Part shown: piece after piece, positions 28,287 to 36,900 of the stretch | Layout: every line of letters begins with the position of its first letter | How positions within the stretch are numbered: position 1 is the first letter of the stretch | DNA from: Oligoflexia bacterium | Lineage (GTDB): Bacteria > Bdellovibrionota_G > JANQFH01 | Assembly: GCA_028277945.1 (NCBI GenBank) | Contig: JANQFH010000024.1 | Span: forward strand, 62,001 to 126,000 | DNA: 64,000 bases | Direction: 5' to 3' | Made by a program: the position numbers and the translations under genes | Notes under the pieces: generated by a model | Told to the model about the DNA's origin: nothing | What the model saw: only the letters and a program-made list of their open reading frames with translations | The model's database searches: none

Positions 28287-31070
28287 ATGAGCTCTAGCGA
28301 CGATAACCGCGATTCTAGCGGCCGGGGATCGGTTGACAACCAGGAGGGTATGGCCAGCTACCAGACGGATCCAGGTGTTGGCGATGATTACTTCCGACCG
28401 GCTGTGAAGCGAGATGAGCCTTCGCAAAGGCGCTCATCAGCAGGCGGGGGCTCCTTTGGGCAATTATTCAAGCTTGCTCTGGCGATCTCTCTACTGCTGC
28501 TTGTTGTTGGTTTGGGGTTTTACCTCTACTTTTGGTGGCAGTTGCCACCCATCCACAAGGCCACCGACTATCGACCAGCCTTGGCTACGCAGATCTTTTC
28601 CGCTGATTTAGAGCTCATTGGTGAATTTCATAAACAGTACCGCCATCTCACACCCCTTGATGAGATTCCGCCGATGGTACGCAAGGCGTTTATTGCCGCA
28701 GAAGACTCCCGTTTTTTTGAACATCGCGGGATCGACTACCTTGGCATACTGCGTGCCTTGATAAAAAACATTCAAGCCGGTGGTGTCAAACAGGGCGGCT
28801 CAACCATTACCCAGCAGGTTTCCAGATCGCTGCTGCTAACTCCGGAGCGCACTCTAGCACGCAAGATCAAAGAGGCGATGCTCGCCTTTCGCATTGAAAA
28901 ACAGCTAACCAAAGAGGAGATTCTCTACCTCTACCTTAACCAGATCTACCTGGGTCATGGAGCTTATGGCGTTGCTGCAGCGGCTCGAGTTTACTTTAAC
29001 AAAGACCTCAACCAGCTCACGCTTGCTGAGGTGAGTCTGTTGGCGGGGATGCCGAGAGCACCGAGTCGTGATAACCCCTTTGTCAACAGAGAGCGGGCAC
29101 GCGATAAACGTAGCTACGTTCTTCGTAAAATGGCAGAGATAGGCTTTATCACTCCAGAGGAGCAAGCGCAGGCAGATGCAGAACCCTTCGTCCTTGACGA
29201 TCGTAGTAAAGAGATCAACCAGAGCGTTGCGCCTTATTTTGCTGAGCACGTGCGCCGCTATTTGGCGTCGAAGTATGGTGAGGAGATGCTCTATGCAGGC
29301 GGACTGCGTGTCTATACGACGTTATCCTTGGCGATGCAACGTTTTGCCCAAGAGGCATTACGTTGGAACCTGCATGAGCTAGACCGTCGCCATGGGTTTC
29401 GTGGGCCATTACGACAGCTGGAGAAAGCCGAGATCGACGCTTACCAGGCGAGGTCAGAAGCGCAGCAGGAGCTTGAAAGCCAATACTACAACTTTCCGCA
29501 GCCGCCCTTTCCCGTCGGTGAAGAGGCTTACAAAGCCGAGAAACTCACGGCTGTGGTGACTGAGGTGGATGATAAAAAGATGCGCGTCAAGGTATATACC
29601 GACAAAGATCATGGCTGGATTCCCTTTGTATTGATGCAGTGGGCGCGTAAGCCCAATGCCGACTTAGCACCGGAACACGATCTCATCCGGCGCCCGTCGC
29701 AAGCGCTCAAAGTGGGGGATTCCATCTTGGTACGCCGTGCAGAGGTTTCCGAGTTGGTAGCGGCGGTACCAAAAGCAGAGAAAGAGAGACAACAAGAAGA
29801 GTATGCAGATCAAACTCTCTTTGCTCTGGTGCAAGAGCCAACGGTCGAAGGCTCGATCATGGCAGTCGATCCCAGCAATGGTTTTGTCCGGGCAATGGTG
29901 GGTGGCTATGATTACGCTCGTAGTGAATTCAATCGGGTGGTACAGGCACGCCGACAGCCTGGGTCGTCGTTCAAGCCTATCCTCTATGCGGCCGCTCTGG
30001 ACAAAGGATACAGCCCAGCCACGTTGATACTGGATGCTCCCGTCGTCTACGATGACCCATTAAGCGACACCATCTGGCGACCGAAAAACTACACGGGTAC
30101 CTTTAAGGGAGATATCCTCTTTCGCACCGCGCTGGTTGAAAGCCTTAACGTTGTCAGTGTTAAAATTCTACAGGATGTGGGTCTTGACTACGCCATGGAC
30201 TATGCTCGCAAGCTGGGCGTGGTCTCACCGCTCACGCGCGACAGTACGCTGGCACTGGGCTCTTCAGTACTCACGCCAGCCGAGCTTACTGCAGCCTACA
30301 TGGTTTTTGCCAGCGGTGGTGTACGGCGGCCACAAGTCTTTATTAAGAAGATCCTCGACCGTGATGGCAACCTGCTTGAGCGGCACACCTATGATGATCC
30401 TGCGGTGGATCTGCTGACACAGTTGCAGGAGATGCAAGGCGAGTTGGAGGCGAGTGAGATCGAATCCCTCCAAGACGAAGAGGAGGTTGAGACAGCCGGT
30501 GATGGTCTGCCGCTTGTCAGCCGTGCTGAGGCAGAGGAGTTTTCCGAGTTTGACCTCGAAGCGTCATTAGCGCCTGATAAGTATCGGATTCGCCAACCCG
30601 GTCAGGTAATCCGCGAGGAGACCGCCTATATCATGACCCACCTTCTCAGCGAGGTGATTGCCTATGGTACAGGTTGGCGCGCACGTGCGCTGGGACGACC
30701 CAGTGCCGGCAAAACCGGCACGACCAATGAGAATATCGATGCCTGGTTTGTCGGTTTTACCCCGGATCTCGTCGCCACAGCCTGGGTTGGTTTTGATGAG
30801 AAGAAGTCTCTAGGCAAGCTGGAGACAGGTTCGCGCGCGGCTGCTCCTATGTGGCTTAAGTTTATGCAGGCAGCCCTTAAGGACAAGCCGATGAAGGCGT
30901 TTCGGGTACCTGGGGGTGTTACCTTTGCCAAGATTGACCCCAAGAGTGGCAAGCTTGCCGACGACAACACTGAGAAACCAGTCCTCGAAGCCTTTGTTGC
31001 CGGTAGTGAGCCACGGGAAAGTGCAGAGGCGACGGCAACGGGTGCAAAAGACTTTTTCCTAGAAGAGTAA
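28287..31070 (+). CDS. mrcA: Bifunctional penicillin-binding protein 1A
   Basis: A 927-residue class A PBP that polymerises and cross-links peptidoglycan in the periplasm. A cytoplasmic tail of about 55 residues is followed by one membrane anchor (ALAISLLLLVVGLGFYLYFWW). The GT51 domain has EDSRFFEHRGID, GGSTITQQ and KIKEAMLAFRIEK. The transpeptidase has the serine motif GSSFKP, SLN, and KTGTT near the C-terminus. An acidic insertion lies before the KTG region. The ATG at 28287 follows GAGG, which overlaps a long hairpin. It appears to be transcribed alone. Confidence 0.95.
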   Translation: MSSSDDNRDSSGRGSVDNQEGMASYQTDPGVGDDYFRPAVKRDEPSQRRSSAGGGSFGQLFKLALAISLLLLVVGLGFYLYFWWQLPPIHKATDYRPALATQIFSADLELIGEFHKQYRHLTPLDEIPPMVRKAFIAAEDSRFFEHRGIDYLGILRALIKNIQAGGVKQGGSTITQQVSRSLLLTPERTLARKIKEAMLAFRIEKQLTKEEILYLYLNQIYLGHGAYGVAAAARVYFNKDLNQLTLAEVSLLAGMPRAPSRDNPFVNRERARDKRSYVLRKMAEIGFITPEEQAQADAEPFVLDDRSKEINQSVAPYFAEHVRRYLASKYGEEMLYAGGLRVYTTLSLAMQRFAQEALRWNLHELDRRHGFRGPLRQLEKAEIDAYQARSEAQQELESQYYNFPQPPFPVGEEAYKAEKLTAVVTEVDDKKMRVKVYTDKDHGWIPFVLMQWARKPNADLAPEHDLIRRPSQALKVGDSILVRRAEVSELVAAVPKAEKERQQEEYADQTLFALVQEPTVEGSIMAVDPSNGFVRAMVGGYDYARSEFNRVVQARRQPGSSFKPILYAAALDKGYSPATLILDAPVVYDDPLSDTIWRPKNYTGTFKGDILFRTALVESLNVVSVKILQDVGLDYAMDYARKLGVVSPLTRDSTLALGSSVLTPAELTAAYMVFASGGVRRPQVFIKKILDRDGNLLERHTYDDPAVDLLTQLQEMQGELEASEIESLQDEEEVETAGDGLPLVSRAEAEEFSEFDLEASLAPDKYRIRQPGQVIREETAYIMTHLLSEVIAYGTGWRARALGRPSAGKTGTTNENIDAWFVGFTPDLVATAWVGFDEKKSLGKLETGSRAAAPMWLKFMQAALKDKPMKAFRVPGGVTFAKIDPKSGKLADDNTEKPVLEAFVAGSEPRESAEATATGAKDFFLEE

Positions 31071-31127
31071 CGCAAACCCGTCGTCAGGGTGGATTCCAAG
31101 TATTATTCTGTGGTTAGCCAACCAGGT

Positions 31128-31156
31128 TTGACAAAAGCGACCAATTTTTTTATACA
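31128..31156 (+). promoter_or_regulatory. Sigma-70 promoter for the MoaA-like/tat operon
   Basis: TTGACA (31128-31133), a 17-bp spacer and TATACA (31151-31156) make a strong promoter about 40 nt before the MoaA-like start. A run of seven T residues ends the spacer. It probably drives the MoaA-like gene, tatA, tatC and the flavin-barrel gene. Confidence 0.7.
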
Positions 31157-31204
31157 TCGCCCGTCCAACGTTGATTTAGAAATTGCCTTTCTGGGGGTGT
31201 CGAG

Positions 31205-32266
31205 ATGTCCGCAGTGTCAAGTCAGACGCAGTTTCCCATCACTACCCTACGCGTTGCCGTAACTGGAGAGACCAACTTACAGTGTTTCTATGATAAACCA
31301 CTTGGCCGTCATCGTGATACTAATGGAGAACCTGACAAACTCACCGCCGCCGACTACTGTAAGATTTGCAAAGCCGCTGGCGAAGCCGGCATTGAACACA
31401 TCCTCATCAGTAGTGGTTGTGAACCGTTGTTGCGAAAAGACATTGCTGGTGTGGTCAAAGCCTGCTGTGCACCGAAGAAGATCCAAGACGTTCGCTTTAT
31501 AACCAACGGTGTCTTTCTCAAAGACTATGCCGATAGTTTACGCCGCAGCGGACTCAAGCATATTGAAATTGTCCTGGATTCGCTGAACTTCCTCGTCTAT
31601 CAAAAAATCACCCGCAAAGACAGCCTCTACCGTGTTCTCGATGGCCTACAAAAGGCCCAGCGTCTGAACTTTGACCGCTTGGTTGTCAATGTGACCTTGC
31701 TCCGTGGCATCAATGATCGTGAACTCATTGATTTCGCCATGATGACGAAAGATAAACCTCTGCACATACAGTTTCTCGAGTATAAGCCGCTCAATCTTGA
31801 ACCGACCATGACCCATCAACTGCACATGTCTGCCGTTGAGGCAAAGAGGAATATCCAGGAGTTTCAAAAACTCATTGCCATCCGCGAAAATGGCAGGGAG
31901 GTTTATAAATTCCGCGACGGTCTTGGCACCGTTGCTTTTGTTGCTAACGGCAGCGGCCATTTTGGTTATGATGCCGCCAAGCTCTTTTTAAACAGCCAAG
32001 GTGCGTTGGCGATTGAAGCACCGGGTTTTCGAAGCTACAATCTGTGCAAAGAGTTAGAAAAGGATAACTGTGAGGAGAAGCTACAGCGCCTCTTTCAAAA
32101 GCTTATGCAACCGACAAGCCGCAGCAAACGTCCAGCAACCGTAACCAGCAAATCCCGCAGCAGCCGCGTGCGGACAAAGAGCAGTAAAGGCAGCAAGCGC
32201 ACACAAACCGCGACAAGTCGTCGGTCTAGTAGCCGTCGCCAGAGTTCGCGGCAGGCCCGGGCGTAG
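31205..32266 (+). CDS. MoaA-like radical-SAM homologue lacking cluster cysteines, with a basic tail
   Basis: A 353-residue protein aligned by eye along MoaA: LRVAVTGETNLQCFYDKP matches the MoaA cluster segment, but the CxxxCxxC motif is T23, C27, D30. The GGEP motif reads SGCEPLLRKDI, and FITNG, VLDSL and NVTLLRGINDREL keep the MoaA pattern. The second C-terminal cluster motif is also missing. So it should not bind a radical-SAM iron-sulfur cluster. The last 50 residues are Lys/Arg/Ser/Thr with no acidic residue, suggesting nucleic-acid binding. It begins an operon with tatA and tatC; no other moa gene is nearby. Function unknown. Confidence 0.75.
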   Translation: MSAVSSQTQFPITTLRVAVTGETNLQCFYDKPLGRHRDTNGEPDKLTAADYCKICKAAGEAGIEHILISSGCEPLLRKDIAGVVKACCAPKKIQDVRFITNGVFLKDYADSLRRSGLKHIEIVLDSLNFLVYQKITRKDSLYRVLDGLQKAQRLNFDRLVVNVTLLRGINDRELIDFAMMTKDKPLHIQFLEYKPLNLEPTMTHQLHMSAVEAKRNIQEFQKLIAIRENGREVYKFRDGLGTVAFVANGSGHFGYDAAKLFLNSQGALAIEAPGFRSYNLCKELEKDNCEEKLQRLFQKLMQPTSRSKRPATVTSKSRSSRVRTKSSKGSKRTQTATSRRSSSRRQSSRQARA

Positions 32267-32290
32267 GTAAGGTATTATAGGCTAAGCACG

Positions 32291-32479
32291 ATGTTTGGTA
32301 TTGGTACCTGGGAGCTCATTGTCATCTTGGTGATCGTGCTGATTCTCTTTGGGCCGAAAAAACTCCCCGAGCTAGCCCGTACTCTCGGTCGGGCGATTCA
32401 TGATCTCCGTCACAGTGCCAATACCCTTAAGCAAGAAGTCGAGAGCGATACCTCAGAGAAAAACAACCAATCTGAATGA
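32291..32479 (+). CDS. tatA: Twin-arginine translocase subunit TatA
   Basis: A 62-residue protein with the TatA/E layout: an N-terminal membrane helix (GTWELIVILVIVLILFG), the conserved hinge FGPKKLPELARTLGRAI, an amphipathic helix and a short charged tail. TatA oligomers form the path for folded proteins. It lies 24 nt after the MoaA-like gene and 40 nt before tatC, so they share an operon. No tatB is adjacent, so the system may be of the TatAC type. Confidence 0.93.
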   Translation: MFGIGTWELIVILVIVLILFGPKKLPELARTLGRAIHDLRHSANTLKQEVESDTSEKNNQSE

Positions 32480-32519
32480 GTTATAAACCCAATTTTAGTA
32501 ACTCATAAATCAACGTAAA

Positions 32520-33260
32520 ATGTGTGCTCACAGCCAGCCCTCCATGCCGTTTTTGGATCATCTCGGGGAGCTGCGAACACGACTCATCCGCTGCCTCATC
32601 GCTGTCTTGGTCGGATTTGCCCTGTGCTATCCCTTTGCCAAACGGCTGTTTAACGGCTTTAGCAAACCGCTGCGGCAAGCCGAGAGTATGGCCGGCATTA
32701 ACGTAGAGCTCATCTATACGGGCCCGCTTGAGGTCTTTATCGCCTTAATGAAGTTGAGTTTGATCTGTTCGTTACTGTTGGTGGTGCCCTACCTCTTCTT
32801 TGAGCTTTGGGGGTTTATTGCCCCTGCACTCAAGAAGCAAGAGCGACGTTTTGTCATTCCCTTTGTCACGCTTACCAGCACCTTCTTTATTGCCGGCGTT
32901 GCTTTTGGCTTTTTTATTGTCCTGCCGCTCGCCTATCTCTTTTTCTTCAACTACGCGCCTGAGTTCATCGATCCGCAGATCCGCGTAGCCGAGTACTTCT
33001 CTATCACCATGCGTATGCTCCTCGCTTTTGGGCTGCTGTTTGAACTACCGGTGTTCATGTTGCTGCTCATCTACCTTGGCGTCGTCAAGACGCGCCAACT
33101 TGCCAAACAGTGGCGCTTGGTGGTGATTGTCGTCTCTGTGCTTGCAGCCCTGCTCACCCCGGCAGATCCCATGACCATGATTTTTTTAGCCCTACCGCTT
33201 ACCGCGCTCTTTTTTATAAGTCTCGGCTTTGGTCTGTTGCTGGAGAGGAGAAGGAGATGA
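32520..33260 (+). CDS. tatC: Sec-independent translocase TatC
   Basis: A 246-residue inner-membrane protein with six predicted helices that recognises twin-arginine signals. The N-terminal signature MPFLDHLGELRTRLIRCLIA and the internal FELWGFIAPALKKQERR are diagnostic, the latter including the conserved glutamate region. The ATG at 32520 lacks a clear ribosome-binding site. A second ATG at 32544 begins MPFLDHL and is a possible alternative. The stop overlaps the next gene start in ATGA, so the flavin-barrel gene is coupled. Confidence 0.95.
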   Translation: MCAHSQPSMPFLDHLGELRTRLIRCLIAVLVGFALCYPFAKRLFNGFSKPLRQAESMAGINVELIYTGPLEVFIALMKLSLICSLLLVVPYLFFELWGFIAPALKKQERRFVIPFVTLTSTFFIAGVAFGFFIVLPLAYLFFFNYAPEFIDPQIRVAEYFSITMRMLLAFGLLFELPVFMLLLIYLGVVKTRQLAKQWRLVVIVVSVLAALLTPADPMTMIFLALPLTALFFISLGFGLLLERRRR

Positions 33261-33826
33261 AAAGTCAGTTTACCTTGGCAGATTTTCAGCAGCGCCTTAT
33301 AGAGATCTTCACCAACGCGGACCAACCTGTCTATGCACAAGTCGCCAGCGTTGATGACCATGGGTTGCCGCAGCTACGCACAGTCCATCTGCGTTATTGG
33401 CAGCAACTAGACTGTCTCTGTTTTAATTCCAACACCAAGGCGCCCAAGTGGCGTCAGCTACAGCGCGACTCTCATATTGCCGGCTGTTACTATGATGGGC
33501 AACGTGATTTGCAACTACGCTGGGAAGCGAACGTTGACTTAATTGACAACGAGACCAGCAATACGGATCATACTGCTTTGCTCGATCACATGTGGAGGAT
33601 TACCCGAGCAGCAGTCCGCACAGTCTACTGGAAGGACCATCAGCCGCAACAGTTTGATATCCAGCAGCGTTGTCCCACCTTTGCAACAGTCATGTTCAGA
33701 CCACACTGTTGGGATATTCTTGAGGTGAGCGAGGACTATCTAAATAGCTGTCGCACCCTTTTTATCCGCAGTGATAAAGCCTGGCAGACAAAGCGAGTTT
33801 CCGTGCTGCACGGCAAAGAGATCTAA
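33257..33826 (+). CDS. Pyridoxamine 5'-phosphate oxidase-like flavin-barrel protein
   Basis: A 189-residue split-barrel protein of the PNPOx/Alr4036 type. The early pattern YAQVASVDDHGLPQLRTVHLR and the later NTKAPKWRQLQRDSHIAGCYYD match FMN-binding barrel strands and the turn between them. Such proteins bind flavin or F420; the C-terminal PNPOx signature is not clear, so vitamin B6 synthesis should not be assumed. A strong GGAGAAGGAG precedes the ATG at 33257. It overlaps tatC by 4 nt and ends the tat operon. Confidence 0.7.
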   Translation: MKSQFTLADFQQRLIEIFTNADQPVYAQVASVDDHGLPQLRTVHLRYWQQLDCLCFNSNTKAPKWRQLQRDSHIAGCYYDGQRDLQLRWEANVDLIDNETSNTDHTALLDHMWRITRAAVRTVYWKDHQPQQFDIQQRCPTFATVMFRPHCWDILEVSEDYLNSCRTLFIRSDKAWQTKRVSVLHGKEI

Positions 33827-33929
33827 ATTTTGGTCTTAATGCAGACTCTCATGGCATGGAGAGCAATGGTTCCATGTTCTCCGAAGTCTTTCTGGTTTGC
33901 ATGGATCCCCGCGGCTATGGATGTCATCC

Positions 33930-35189
33930 CTATTCGGTTTTGGCAGGCTCTTTGACCGTTGCTAACAGTAGTCCACCGCTCACAAAGAGGAGGATCAATA
34001 CAAACACCGAGCTGCGCGAACTGCCGGTGGCCACAGCCACCCATCCCATGAACAGTGGGCCAAGAATGGCGGCAAACCTCCCCCACATGTTGTAGAAGCC
34101 GAAGAACTCAGCCACCTGGTTTTTAGGAATGAGGCGGGTGTAATAAGAGCGGCTCAACGCTTGCACACCTCCCTGCACCAGCCCGACACAGACCGCAAGC
34201 AGATAGAAGTCGGCACTGCTCTGCATGGAATAGGCACGTAGTGTGATCAGCGTGTAGACTCCAATGGCAACAAGGATGGATTTTTTGACATCCCATTTTT
34301 TTCCTAGCCAGCCAAAGAAGAGCGCTGCAGGAAAGCCGACAAACTGGGTAAGCAGCAGCGCAATAATCAGATGGTTGGTGTTCAGACCCAAAGACATACC
34401 GTAATCAACAGCCATGCGTACCATGGTCTGCACACCATCGATGTAGAGCCAGTAGGCAAGCAGAAAAAGCGCGACAGCGCGTAGTTTACGGATTTTACCA
34501 AGGGTGGCACGCAGCTGCTTGAGACCGGCAACAACCATGGCGAATCCCTCCACGGTTTTGCTGCTTCTTGGTTCATGCACGAAAAAAAATAGCGGCAAGG
34601 AAAAGACAAACCACCACAACGCCACCGTGAGGAAAGAGATGCGTACGGCCATGCTGCTTGCGGCCAAACCAAAGAATTCTGGTTTTAAGCTCATAAAGAC
34701 GTTGAGAGCAAAGAGCAGACCACCGCCAAGGTAGCCAAGCGCAAAACCCAATGCAGAGACAAAGTCACGCTGGTCTTTTCTGGCAACATCGGTAAGCAGG
34801 GAGTCGTAAAAGAGGTTGGCGCCTGAGAAACCGATGATGGCGACAATGTAAACCAACATAGCGAGCTGCCACTGACTGCTGCCGACAAAGAAGAGCGTTG
34901 CGGTCATCAACATTCCGAGTATGGCAAAAGTGCTGAGAAAGGATTTTTTGCTCTGTCGCTTGTCGGCAATCGCACCCATCAGCGGTGCCATCACTGCCAC
35001 CAGCGCGCTAGCCGTGGTATTAGCTAAACCAAGACGAAAGGTGCTCTCAACCACCGGCAGGTTTGCCGCCCAAAACTGCTTGAAGAAGAGCGGGAAAAAA
35101 CCAGCCATCACCGTGGTGGCAAAGGCTGAGTTGGCCCAGTCGTAGAGCGCCCAAGAGAAAATCTGCCGCTTTTCAGTGGCACTTGACAT
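33930..35189 (-). CDS. UMF1-type major facilitator transporter
   Basis: A 419-residue membrane protein with about twelve helices of the MFS fold. The N-terminus FSWALYDWANSAFATTVMAGFFPLFF is a hallmark of the UMF1 (Atg22-like) family, whose substrates are mostly unknown but may be amino acids or other small solutes. The loop with ADKRQSKKSFL fits the MFS A-motif position. It faces the flavin-barrel gene. A weak hairpin (33858-33882) lies between the two convergent ends. It is probably a single-gene unit. Confidence 0.85.
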   Translation of the reverse strand: MSSATEKRQIFSWALYDWANSAFATTVMAGFFPLFFKQFWAANLPVVESTFRLGLANTTASALVAVMAPLMGAIADKRQSKKSFLSTFAILGMLMTATLFFVGSSQWQLAMLVYIVAIIGFSGANLFYDSLLTDVARKDQRDFVSALGFALGYLGGGLLFALNVFMSLKPEFFGLAASSMAVRISFLTVALWWFVFSLPLFFFVHEPRSSKTVEGFAMVVAGLKQLRATLGKIRKLRAVALFLLAYWLYIDGVQTMVRMAVDYGMSLGLNTNHLIIALLLTQFVGFPAALFFGWLGKKWDVKKSILVAIGVYTLITLRAYSMQSSADFYLLAVCVGLVQGGVQALSRSYYTRLIPKNQVAEFFGFYNMWGRFAAILGPLFMGWVAVATGSSRSSVFVLILLFVSGGLLLATVKEPAKTE

Positions 35190-35241
35190 CAGAGTAGGTA
35201 TAACAAATTCTGCTGATTACACTCGCAAAAAGGCGCCGAGC

Positions 35242-35727
35242 ATGGCAAGAAACTACTGGTTACTGAAATCCGAACCTACCTGCTTTTCTATTGCAGATTT
35301 AGAGAGATCGCCCAAGCAGACCGCCAGCTGGGATGGTGTGCGTAACTATCAGGCGCGCAACTTCATGCGCGATCAGTTTCGTTGCGGTGATCTCGCCTTT
35401 TTCTATCATAGCAGCACTAACCCACCGGCGGTGGTAGGGGTGTGCGAGGTGGTGAAAGAGGCTTATCCCGATGACACTGCCTTTGACCCTAAAGAGCAGC
35501 ACTATGACCCTAAGAGCGATCCTGCCAAGCCACGTTGGTTTATGGTCGATGTCAAGTTACGCCAGCGCTTTGCTCGGCCAATCACTTTGAGCGAGATGCG
35601 CACCAACCGCAAGCTCCACAAGATGCAGCTTCTGCAGCGCGGCCAGCGTCTCTCGGTGCAACCGGTCAGCAAGAGTGAGTGGCAGGAGGTGCTGCGTATG
35701 GCTGGTTTAAGCAGCCGTAATATTTAG
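35242..35727 (+). CDS. EVE domain protein
   Basis: A 161-residue protein of the EVE/THYN1-like family: it begins YWLLKSEPTCFSIADL, continues WDGVRNYQARNFMRD and YHSSTNPPAVVGVCEVV, and has the KPRWFMVDVKL strand. EVE domains bind modified bases such as methylated cytosine through an aromatic pocket, and bacterial members are linked to DNA or RNA modification. The start is the ATG at 35242, behind AAGG. It diverges from the transporter gene, with only 52 nt between the two starts. Confidence 0.88.
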   Translation: MARNYWLLKSEPTCFSIADLERSPKQTASWDGVRNYQARNFMRDQFRCGDLAFFYHSSTNPPAVVGVCEVVKEAYPDDTAFDPKEQHYDPKSDPAKPRWFMVDVKLRQRFARPITLSEMRTNRKLHKMQLLQRGQRLSVQPVSKSEWQEVLRMAGLSSRNI

Positions 35728-35742
35728 CCATATCCACTCTTC

Positions 35743-35770
35743 TTGACACATCTTGGCATTTTGTTATAGC
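35743..35770 (+). promoter_or_regulatory. Sigma-70 promoter for the secreted-protein gene
   Basis: TTGACA (35743-35748), a 16-bp spacer and TATAGC (35765-35770) form a plausible promoter 31 nt before the ATG at 35801. It gives the frameshifted gene its own start of transcription after the EVE gene. Confidence 0.55.
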
Positions 35771-35800
35771 CAACATCCACTCGCTCAAGGAACCTGTAGC

Positions 35801-36232
35801 ATGCTAAAAGTCTCCTATCCGCTGTTCGGTGTTTTGACTCTCTGCCTTTTGTTCTCCTTTATTGGCTATGGCCAAGAGGCGGATAGTGCAGCGATTTCAA
35901 ATCACGCACTCTTGATTTCGAAGCATTATCTACGGAACCGATGGCTGATCGTTTCTTATGAGCTCTATCTGAGTCCAACTTTTGACGTTCCAAAACCCAA
36001 AGGCGGAACTTACAGAGTACGCAACATATACTTTATGGCGAAGGCTTCTCTACGGGGAAAAAGAATGCTTGTTGATAGAGTAATTGGCGGTGGTACGTTT
36101 GATGTTGAACAGAAAGATTTAAAGTTTCCATTTATGGTGGGTAGTGACGATTTAGAACCAATTAGCAAAGAAGTCGCATCTTATTTGAATAATAGAGTGT
36201 GGTGCAGAGATCGAAGTCGACCCTCTGCCTGA
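35801..36232 (+). CDS. Secreted protein of unknown function, N-terminal part before a frameshift
   Basis: This 143-residue part starts with a signal peptide (MLKVSYPLFGVLTLCLLFSFIGYG) and then shows beta-rich sequence (WLIVSYELYLSPTF, YRVRNIYFMAKASL). It ends at a TGA after RPSA. The next frame continues without a stop from 36189 (GAEIEVDPLPEVPPPGY) and reads as a natural continuation, so both parts probably form one protein of about 360 residues interrupted by a shift between 36189 and 36232. I recognise no family. Its AT content and codon use resemble other unknown secreted genes here. Confidence 0.55.
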   Translation: MLKVSYPLFGVLTLCLLFSFIGYGQEADSAAISNHALLISKHYLRNRWLIVSYELYLSPTFDVPKPKGGTYRVRNIYFMAKASLRGKRMLVDRVIGGGTFDVEQKDLKFPFMVGSDDLEPISKEVASYLNNRVWCRDRSRPSA

Positions 36233-36233
36233 G

Positions 36234-36884
36234 GTGCCCCCACCAGGCTATCTGTTGTTTGAGCTGCAAGCAAAACAAGGCCTGACTTGGGCAGAGATGC
36301 AGCGGCCTAGTGAGGTTAAGCTAAAATTTCTCAGTAACGTCAGAGACACTCGAGAGGTTGCTAGTGAGCAGCTTGCTGAGTTTCCAGAGCCCATATCTCC
36401 AGGCCTCACTTTTGCCGGCAGTATAGAGCTTAAAGACTTTGGTATGGACGGTTTGATTCTTGAATACGACGCTATACTATCGGAGCCTTTTGTTATGGCG
36501 GATGGTACGCTAAGACAGACTGTGCTCTTTTTTACTCACTGGTTGCAAGAGGACTATCCTCGACTTTTCTTTTCTCATGTTAAAGTGACTACGACTTCCG
36601 ATCCGCGAACCGATTTTCCCGTTCCTTACCTCCCTATTCTAGAAATTGGATCCAACGATAAATTTGAAGATGAATTAATGCACCGAGTTGCTTCCTATTC
36701 GAGGCATGCGCTGAAAATTCCCATTGACGAAGAGTCTCTAGAGTGGCCAGTATATCCTCGAGTGCGCATGCTTCAGTTTAGACCTGAGGAAGAGCTGGTT
36801 TGGGAGGATGTCAATGGGCCTGAAGACATCAGAGTCGTTGAGGGGGTAGACCCAACTCTCGAAGCCACGCCCGACGACAAATAA
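36234..36884 (+). CDS. Secreted protein of unknown function, C-terminal part after a frameshift
   Basis: A 216-residue frame starting at a GTG that is probably not a real start, since the same frame is open back to 36189. It contains ordered beta-rich sequence (LTFAGSIELKDFGMDGLILE; YPRLFFSHVKVTTTS) and an acidic tail. No domain is recognised. It lacks its own signal peptide and ribosome-binding site, which supports the view that it is the rest of the gene beginning at 35801. It faces the minus-strand gene ending at 36901. Confidence 0.5.
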   Translation: MPPPGYLLFELQAKQGLTWAEMQRPSEVKLKFLSNVRDTREVASEQLAEFPEPISPGLTFAGSIELKDFGMDGLILEYDAILSEPFVMADGTLRQTVLFFTHWLQEDYPRLFFSHVKVTTTSDPRTDFPVPYLPILEIGSNDKFEDELMHRVASYSRHALKIPIDEESLEWPVYPRVRMLQFRPEEELVWEDVNGPEDIRVVEGVDPTLEATPDDK

Positions 36885-36900
36885 CTCTCTGTTAGCGTTT

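Noticed and set aside
33858-33882. Hairpin between the flavin-barrel and transporter genes as an intrinsic terminator
   Set aside because: The stem is interrupted and has no T-run on either side, so it is too weak to call.
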